Positions 14,974-20,019 of a DNA stretch of 20,019 bases are shown here, in pieces. Location of the stretch: NCBI GenBank assembly GCA_028687415.1, contig JAQUAC010000005.1, positions 1-20,019 on the forward strand, given 5' to 3'. Origin of the DNA: Acidocella sp. Its GTDB lineage: Bacteria > Pseudomonadota > Alphaproteobacteria > Acetobacterales > Acetobacteraceae. Every line of letters starts with the position of its first letter. Positions within the stretch are counted from its first letter, which is position 1. The notes under the pieces are model-generated. The model made no database searches. It saw only the letters and a program-made list of their open reading frames with translations, and was not told where the DNA came from. Made by a program: the position numbers and the translations under genes.

Positions 14974-16360
14974 CGCGATGCTCCGAGATCAGGCGCTTCA
15001 GCGCCTTGTTCTGCGGCGTGGCCAAGCGCATCCGCCCGGCATGGTCCACCATGTCCATCTTCTCCAGCCAGACCTCGAATTCCGGCGCCAGGCGCACGCC
15101 AAACACCGAGCGCAGGTACAGAATATCGTGATAGGAAAGGCTCTGATAATTCAGCATCACGTCATCCGCCCCCGGCACCGCGATGACGAACGACACCCCA
15201 GCGGCGGTGAGCAGCGTCATCAGCGTGTCCATGTCGTCCTGGTCGGCCTCGGCATGGTTGGTATAGCAAACGTCGCAGCCCATCGGCACGCCCATCAGCT
15301 TGGCGCAGAAATGGTCCTCCAGCCCGGCGCGGATGATCTGCTTGCCGTCATACAAATATTCCGGCCCGATAAACCCCACCACCGTATTCACCAGCAGCGG
15401 CGAGAATTCCCGCGCCACCGCATACGCCCGGGTCTCGATGGTCTGCTGATCCAGCCCGAAATGCGCATCCGCCGAGAGCGCGGCCCCCTGCCCGGTCTCA
15501 AAATACATCAAATCATTGCCGATGGTGCCACGCTTGAGCGACAGCGCCGCCTCCCGCGCCTCACGCAGAATATTCAGGTTGATGCCAAACCCCGCATTCG
15601 CCGCCTCGGAGCCCGCAATGGACTGAAACACCAGATCCATCGCCCCGCCCGCGTTCATCACCTCAATGGCGTTGGTCACATGTGTCAGCACGCAGGTCTG
15701 GGTGGGGATGTCGTAGCGCTGCCGCAGCCCATCCAGCATATCCAGCAGCGAGATACAGTTCTGCACGCTATCCGTGGCGGGGTTGATGCCGATCACCGCA
15801 TCACCGCTGCCGTAAAGCAGCCCGTCCAGCGTGGCGGCGGCAATGCCGCGCACGTCATCGGTCGGGTGATTGGGTTGCAGGCGGGAGGATAACCGCCCTG
15901 GCAGCCCTATTGTGTTGCGGAATTTCTTCACCACCGAGCATTTACGCGCGACCGAGATAAGGTCCTGATTGCGCATCAGCTTACTCACCGCCGCCACCAT
16001 CTCCGGCGTCAGCCCCGGCGCCAGCTTCGTCAGCGTGGCCGTGTCGGCCTCGTAAGAGAGCAGCCAGTCCCGCAGCCCGCCAACGGTGAGGTGCGAGACC
16101 GGCTTGAACGCCTCGGCGTCATGCCGGTCGAAGATCAGCCGCGTCACCTCATCCGTCTCATACGGAATCAGCGGCTCCTCCAGAAACACCGTCAGCGGCA
16201 CGTCCGCCAGCGCCGCCCGCGCGGCCACGCGCTGCGCGTCGCTCACGGCCGCCAACCCGGCCAGCTCGTCACCCGAGCGCCGTGCCGAGGCGCAGGCCAG
16301 CAGCATTTTCAGATCATCAAAACGGTATGTTTCACCACGGAAACTATGCGCATAATTCAT
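14963..16360 (-). CDS. eutB: Ethanolamine ammonia-lyase large subunit EutB
   Basis: EutB is the catalytic subunit holding the cobalamin and substrate site of ethanolamine ammonia-lyase. The 465-residue protein has the expected length and family segments throughout: GETYRFDDLKMLLA near the start, NPATDSVQNC, TCVLTHVTNA, FQSIAGSEAANAGFGI, YFETGQGAALSADAHFG, GPEYLYDG and GVPMGCDVCYTNHAEADQDD. I chose ATG 16360 because MNYAHSFRGETYRF aligns with family N-termini; an in-frame GTG at 16375 would add five residues. The ribosome binding site is weak. phnM diverges from it across 130 bases. Reactivating factor EutA, microcompartment genes and a permease are absent here, so if functional the pathway relies on genes elsewhere and on cobalamin supply. 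Confidence 0.97.
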   Translation of the reverse strand: MNYAHSFRGETYRFDDLKMLLACASARRSGDELAGLAAVSDAQRVAARAALADVPLTVFLEEPLIPYETDEVTRLIFDRHDAEAFKPVSHLTVGGLRDWLLSYEADTATLTKLAPGLTPEMVAAVSKLMRNQDLISVARKCSVVKKFRNTIGLPGRLSSRLQPNHPTDDVRGIAAATLDGLLYGSGDAVIGINPATDSVQNCISLLDMLDGLRQRYDIPTQTCVLTHVTNAIEVMNAGGAMDLVFQSIAGSEAANAGFGINLNILREAREAALSLKRGTIGNDLMYFETGQGAALSADAHFGLDQQTIETRAYAVAREFSPLLVNTVVGFIGPEYLYDGKQIIRAGLEDHFCAKLMGVPMGCDVCYTNHAEADQDDMDTLMTLLTAAGVSFVIAVPGADDVMLNYQSLSYHDILYLRSVFGVRLAPEFEVWLEKMDMVDHAGRMRLATPQNKALKRLISEHRDAA

Positions 16361-16490
16361 GTCCCATGAAACCACGGAGCTTTATTCCCGCGCAATACAA
16401 ATTCGCAGCAAGAAGTCCATGTCCCGCATTCGACACACCGCCCCGCATTATTTAGAAACAAGGCATTCCACCATCCGCACCGGGGCTCCC

Positions 16491-17609
16491 ATGAGTATTT
16501 TCAGCAATGCGCGTCTCATCCTGCCTGAAGCCGTGCTGCATGGCGGCCTGGCCATCGAGCATGGCCGCATCACTGGCATCGGCGAGGTCACCGGCGGGGT
16601 AGATTGCGAGGGCGATTTCCTACTCCCCGGCCTCATCGACCTGCATACCGATAATCTGGAGCGCCAGGTGCTCCCCCGCAACAACGCTCGTTGGCCCTCG
16701 CGCTCGGCCCTGGCGGCGCACGATTCGCAATGTGTGGCCGCCGGCATCACCACGGTGTTCGACGCGCTGTGTCTCGGCGATGTCGGCTTCGAGGCCGCGC
16801 GCAACGACACCTTTCTCGCCGGGCTGGAGGATCTGCGCGCCCTCTCCCGCCTCGGCGCGCTGAAGGCCGAGCATGTCCTGCACCTGCGCTGCGAACTGCC
16901 CGCGGCGGAGATGCCGCGCATGCTGGAGGAGGTTATCGGCGACCCGCTGGTGCGGCTGCTTTCCATCATGGACCACACCCCCGGCCTGGGCCAGTACGCC
17001 GATGCCGGCCGCTACCGCGCCCTGCGCGCGGCGGAGGGTTACTCCGCCACTGAAATTGATGCCGTTTTCACCGCCCAACTGGAAAGCCACCACAAATACG
17101 CCGCCGCCAACCGCGCGCTGGTGCTGGCCCTGGCGGCGGCGCAGGGCCTGCCCGTGGCCTCGCATGATGACCGCACCAGCGCCGAAATCACCCGCAACGC
17201 GGCGGATGGCATCGGTATCGCCGAATTCCCCGTCTCCATGGAGGCCGCCCGCGCCGCCCGCCATGCCAACATGCAGATCATCGCCGGAGCGCCGAATATC
17301 GTGCGCGGCGGCTCGCATTCCGGCAATGTCGCGGTGCTGGATTTGGTACGGGAAGGGCTGGTGGACGCCCTGGCCTCCGATTACGTGCCCGCCTCGATGC
17401 TGGAAGCCGCCTTCATCGCCGCGGCGGAAGCCGCCCTGCCTTTGCACGCGGCTATCGCTCTCATCACCTCCGGCCCCGCCGAGATCGCCGGGCTGACAGA
17501 TCGCGGCCAACTCACCCCCGGCCTGCGGGCAGATTTCATTCAGGTGCGGGTCTATGGCGGGCTGCCGGTGGTGCGCGGCGTCTGGCGCGCGGGCCAGCGC
17601 ATTGGCTGA
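16491..17609 (+). CDS. phnM: PhnM, ribose methylphosphonate triphosphate diphosphatase
   Basis: PhnM removes pyrophosphate from alpha-D-ribose 1-methylphosphonate 5-triphosphate, making the 5-phosphate substrate of carbon-phosphorus lyase. The 372-residue protein (E. coli about 378) is an amidohydrolase-fold enzyme. The early metal motif is GLIDLHTDNLE with His52 and Asp54, followed by NNARWPSRSALAAHD, ITTVFDAL, IMDHTPGLGQY, SHDDRT, GAPNIVRGGSHSGN and ASDYVPASML, all typical of PhnM. The ATG at 16491 gives the usual MSIFSNARLIL start. In-frame ATGs further upstream (16359, 16419) would add unconserved residues. Its stop overlaps the next gene's start. The lyase genes phnG to phnL are not in the window, so this would be a split locus. 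Confidence 0.95.
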   Translation: MSIFSNARLILPEAVLHGGLAIEHGRITGIGEVTGGVDCEGDFLLPGLIDLHTDNLERQVLPRNNARWPSRSALAAHDSQCVAAGITTVFDALCLGDVGFEAARNDTFLAGLEDLRALSRLGALKAEHVLHLRCELPAAEMPRMLEEVIGDPLVRLLSIMDHTPGLGQYADAGRYRALRAAEGYSATEIDAVFTAQLESHHKYAAANRALVLALAAAQGLPVASHDDRTSAEITRNAADGIGIAEFPVSMEAARAARHANMQIIAGAPNIVRGGSHSGNVAVLDLVREGLVDALASDYVPASMLEAAFIAAAEAALPLHAAIALITSGPAEIAGLTDRGQLTPGLRADFIQVRVYGGLPVVRGVWRAGQRIG

Positions 17610-18291
17610 GCCCGCCCGCATTGCGCTGTATTACGCGCCGGAGACGGAGGACCCGCTCTGGGCACTGGGCAGCGCTTGGCTGGGGCGGGACGCCGAAACC
17701 GGCGCGGCCCTTCCGCAACCGGCGAACATATCGGCCCAAACCACCGACCCGCGCCGTTACGGCTTCCACGCCACACTGCGCGCCCCCATGGCGCTGCGCC
17801 ATGGCCTTGACGCCTTCCTGGCCGATGCCGCCGCCCTCGCCGCCAGCCTCGCCCCATTTCCCCTGCCCGATCTGGCGGTCACCCGGCTCGGCGACTACCT
17901 CGCCCTCTGCCTCGCCACCCCCAGCCCCGAGATGGCCGCTCTTGAACGCGCCTGCGTCATTGGGCTGGACCGCCACCGTGTGCCGGAGGACGCAGCCACC
18001 CAGGCCAAGCGCGCCCAGGGCCGCCCCCCGCACCAGCTAGAAAATCTGGCCCGCTGGGGCTATCCAATGGTGCTGGAGGACTTCCTCTTCCACATGACAC
18101 TCAGCAACGCTTTGCCCAATAACCCGCTCGCCCCCCTGGCCGAGGCGCATTTCGGCACCAGCCTGCGCGCCCCGCGCGTGGTGAAAAGCTTGGCGATATT
18201 CGTGGAACCGGAGCCCGGCGCCCCCTTCCGCCTTACGCGCCGCTTTGGACTTGGCTGCGCCGCCCCCGCCCATCCAGCTTCTGGCGTATAG
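17602..18291 (+). CDS. DUF1045 phosphonate-metabolism protein, 2H phosphoesterase-like
   Basis: The 229-residue protein belongs to the DUF1045 family often found in carbon-phosphorus lyase operons, and its biochemical role is not settled. It carries two H-x-T motifs of the 2H phosphoesterase fold, FHATL (His56, Thr58) and FHMTL (His164, Thr166), which suggests action on a phosphate ester or cyclic phosphate. The N-terminal RIALYYAPE and SAWLGRDA match the family. I chose TTG at 17602, overlapping the phnM stop by eight bases, because the conserved part begins there. ATG 17554 would add 16 unconserved residues inside phnM. The C-terminus runs about 15 residues past the usual family end and overlaps the 3' end of the converging kinase gene by 59 bases. 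Confidence 0.85.
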   Translation: MAEPARIALYYAPETEDPLWALGSAWLGRDAETGAALPQPANISAQTTDPRRYGFHATLRAPMALRHGLDAFLADAAALAASLAPFPLPDLAVTRLGDYLALCLATPSPEMAALERACVIGLDRHRVPEDAATQAKRAQGRPPHQLENLARWGYPMVLEDFLFHMTLSNALPNNPLAPLAEAHFGTSLRAPRVVKSLAIFVEPEPGAPFRLTRRFGLGCAAPAHPASGV

Positions 18292-19993
18292 CCTGCGCCA
18301 GCCCCAGCGCGGTAAACGGCTTGCCGAGGAACTCCCCGCCCTCCTCCAGCCGCCCCAGATTAAGGGCGCCACCAGACATATAGCCGGTGGTGAACAGCAC
18401 CGGCACGCCCGGCCTGCGCTCAGCGAACAGCGCCGCCAGCTGCCGCCCACTCATTTTTCCGTTCAGCACCATATCCGTGAATAGCAAATCCACCGCCTGC
18501 GCCGATTCAATAACCGGCAGCGCATCGGCGGCATTCTCCGCCACAATCACGTTATAGCCGTAATCCCGCAGCACCTCGGCGGCAAAGAGCCGCACCACCT
18601 CCTCATCCTCCACCAGCAGCACGGTCTCACCCCGCCCCTGTCCATCCTCCGGCGCAAGGGAAGGTTCCGGCGGCGCTTCCGGCAGCACCTCCATGTGCAG
18701 GCGAGGCAGATACAGCCGCACCACCGTGCCACGCCCCGGCCCGCTATGAATTTGCGCATGCCCCTGAGACTGCCTGGTAAAGCCATAGACCTGCGCCAAC
18801 CCCAACCCCGTGCCCAGCCCAGCCGGCTTGGTGGTGAAAAACGGCTCAAACACCCGCGCCATCACCTCCGGCACCATGCCCGTTCCGGTATCCGTCACCG
18901 CAATCAGCACATACTGCCCCGGCGCCACATCCGCCTCCCGTGCCGCCGAGGCATCATCCAGCGACACATTCCGCGTCTCCACGGTCAATTGCCCGCCATC
19001 CGGCATCGCATCCCGCGCATTCACCGCCAGATTGAGAATGGCGCTCTCCAGCTGGTGTCCATCCGCCATCACCCGCCAAAGCCCCGGCGCACAGATCATA
19101 TGCAGAGCGATATGCTCGCCCAGCACCCGCTCCAGCATCTCGGACATCCCGGCCACCAGCCTATTGGGGTCAATCGGCTCCGGCGCCAGCGGCTGGCAGC
19201 GGGCGAAGGCAAGCAGCCGCTGCGTCAACGCCGCGGCCCGGTGCCCGCCCGCCATTGCCGTATCGATCCGCCGTCGCACTTTCGCATCCGCCCCGTCCAG
19301 GTCCCGCTGCAGCAGTTCCAGGCTGCCCATGATTACCGTGAGCAGGTTATTGAAATCATGCGCGATGCCGCCTGTAAGCTGGCCGATGGTCTCCATCTTC
19401 TGGCTCTGGCTCAGCTGCGCCTCGCGCGCCTTGTCTTCCGTTACATCCCGGCCGATGGCGAAATGCTGCCCTGTCTCCGGCAACCTCACCATACGCCATG
19501 CCACCCAGGCATAGGCACCGCCGTCCGCCCGCCGCAGCCGCGTCTCCACTTGCCTTGGCTCCGCCGAGGCCGAAGCCAGCGCCGCGCGCAGAACATGCAC
19601 ATCCTGTGGATGCACGACGTCGAGCAGGTTCATGCCGCCATCCAGCGCCACCGGCCTTCCGGTAATCTGCGTCCAAGCCGGATTCAGGCTGCGCAGCCCG
19701 CCTTTCGCATCCACCAGCGCCAGAATATCCGCCGAAAACCTGAAGATACGATTGACTTCGTCCTGCGTCTCCAGCAGCCGCGCAAACCGCACCTGGTAGC
19801 CGCGTATCACCACCCAGGCCATGATGAACATGACCAGCAGGGAAAGCAGCGCCACCACCTGAAATGCCTGTTCGCTGCCCGGCCAAGTACCGCACCACAA
19901 AGCCAGCCCGGACACACCCGCCAGCAGGGCAAGTCCGCCGAGCATAAACAGCCTCGCGGCCATGGTCTGCGGCCTGGTTGCAGCCAACATCAT
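18233..19993 (-). CDS. Hybrid sensor histidine kinase with PAS and receiver domains
   Basis: The 586-residue membrane protein should sense a signal and autophosphorylate. Two transmembrane segments (about 13-34 and 44-64) leave a periplasmic loop of only about ten residues, so sensing is probably cytoplasmic or within the membrane. A PAS domain follows (about 78-188, with SADILALVDAKGG). The phosphoacceptor helix GGIAHDFNNLL has His212. The ATPase domain has NLAVNARDAM (Asn325), DTGTGM and GLGTGLGLAQVYG. The receiver domain (from about 457) carries the VEDEE acidic pocket, phosphoacceptor Asp507 and Lys558. The order matches the large family of hybrid kinases lacking an output domain. The start MMLAATRP has AAAGG nearby. 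No partner regulator is in the window, and its target is unknown. Confidence 0.93.
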   Translation of the reverse strand: MMLAATRPQTMAARLFMLGGLALLAGVSGLALWCGTWPGSEQAFQVVALLSLLVMFIMAWVVIRGYQVRFARLLETQDEVNRIFRFSADILALVDAKGGLRSLNPAWTQITGRPVALDGGMNLLDVVHPQDVHVLRAALASASAEPRQVETRLRRADGGAYAWVAWRMVRLPETGQHFAIGRDVTEDKAREAQLSQSQKMETIGQLTGGIAHDFNNLLTVIMGSLELLQRDLDGADAKVRRRIDTAMAGGHRAAALTQRLLAFARCQPLAPEPIDPNRLVAGMSEMLERVLGEHIALHMICAPGLWRVMADGHQLESAILNLAVNARDAMPDGGQLTVETRNVSLDDASAAREADVAPGQYVLIAVTDTGTGMVPEVMARVFEPFFTTKPAGLGTGLGLAQVYGFTRQSQGHAQIHSGPGRGTVVRLYLPRLHMEVLPEAPPEPSLAPEDGQGRGETVLLVEDEEVVRLFAAEVLRDYGYNVIVAENAADALPVIESAQAVDLLFTDMVLNGKMSGRQLAALFAERRPGVPVLFTTGYMSGGALNLGRLEEGGEFLGKPFTALGLAQAIRQKLDGRGRRSQVQSGA

Positions 19994-20019
19994 CTCATGC
20001 CTTTACCCATCATATCTTC

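Noticed and set aside
16328..16345. A parS-like sequence (TGTTTCAC then GGAAAC) near a ParB-like gene
   Set aside because: It matches only half the parS palindrome and is explained by the conserved RGETYRF codons of eutB.

Overview
The window looks like an ordinary chromosomal stretch from a GC-rich Alphaproteobacterium. Acetobacteraceae or a relative is a reasonable guess, made from protein style and gene order only. Supporting signs are a class I PHA synthase, a CpaE-type ATPase, a truB-rpsO pair, an alaC-hom-glpX cluster, and EutBC without microcompartment genes. Coding density is very high, and no gap between genes exceeds about 200 bases. I saw no rRNA, tRNA, CRISPR array, insertion sequence or prophage.

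Layout. Bases 1-2994 (minus strand) hold the start of a membrane protein cut by the window edge, a GT4 glycosyltransferase and the polyhydroxyalkanoate synthase phaC. Bases 3084-7283 (plus) hold a proline-rich lipoprotein with a degenerate OmpA-like tail, then alaC, hom and glpX, tightly packed. Bases 7345-9220 (minus) hold a short CDF-like transporter, rpsO with its own terminator, and truB. Bases 9410-13169 (plus) hold a CpaE-like ATPase without other pilus genes, and gyrB. Bases 13197-16360 (minus) hold a solitary ParB-like protein and the ethanolamine ammonia-lyase genes eutC and eutB. Bases 16491-18291 (plus) hold phnM and a DUF1045 2H-phosphoesterase-like gene. Bases 18233-19993 (minus) hold a hybrid sensor histidine kinase.

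The genes form small metabolic groups. AlaC supplies transamination and Hom makes homoserine for threonine and methionine. GlpX would supply the gluconeogenic fructose-1,6-bisphosphatase, and PhaC stores carbon as polyester. EutBC breaks ethanolamine into acetaldehyde and ammonia. PhnM and the DUF1045 protein belong to the carbon-phosphorus lyase pathway, but the core lyase genes are not here.

The most striking observation is an in-frame amber codon (6366-6368) at codon 23 of glpX, exactly where the family has a conserved glutamate. The reading frame and ribosome binding site around it are otherwise intact. Restarting at the next usable in-frame start would lose a metal-binding aspartate, so the gene is either freshly inactivated, read through, or affected by a base-call error. 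I found no convincing wholly new multi-gene system.
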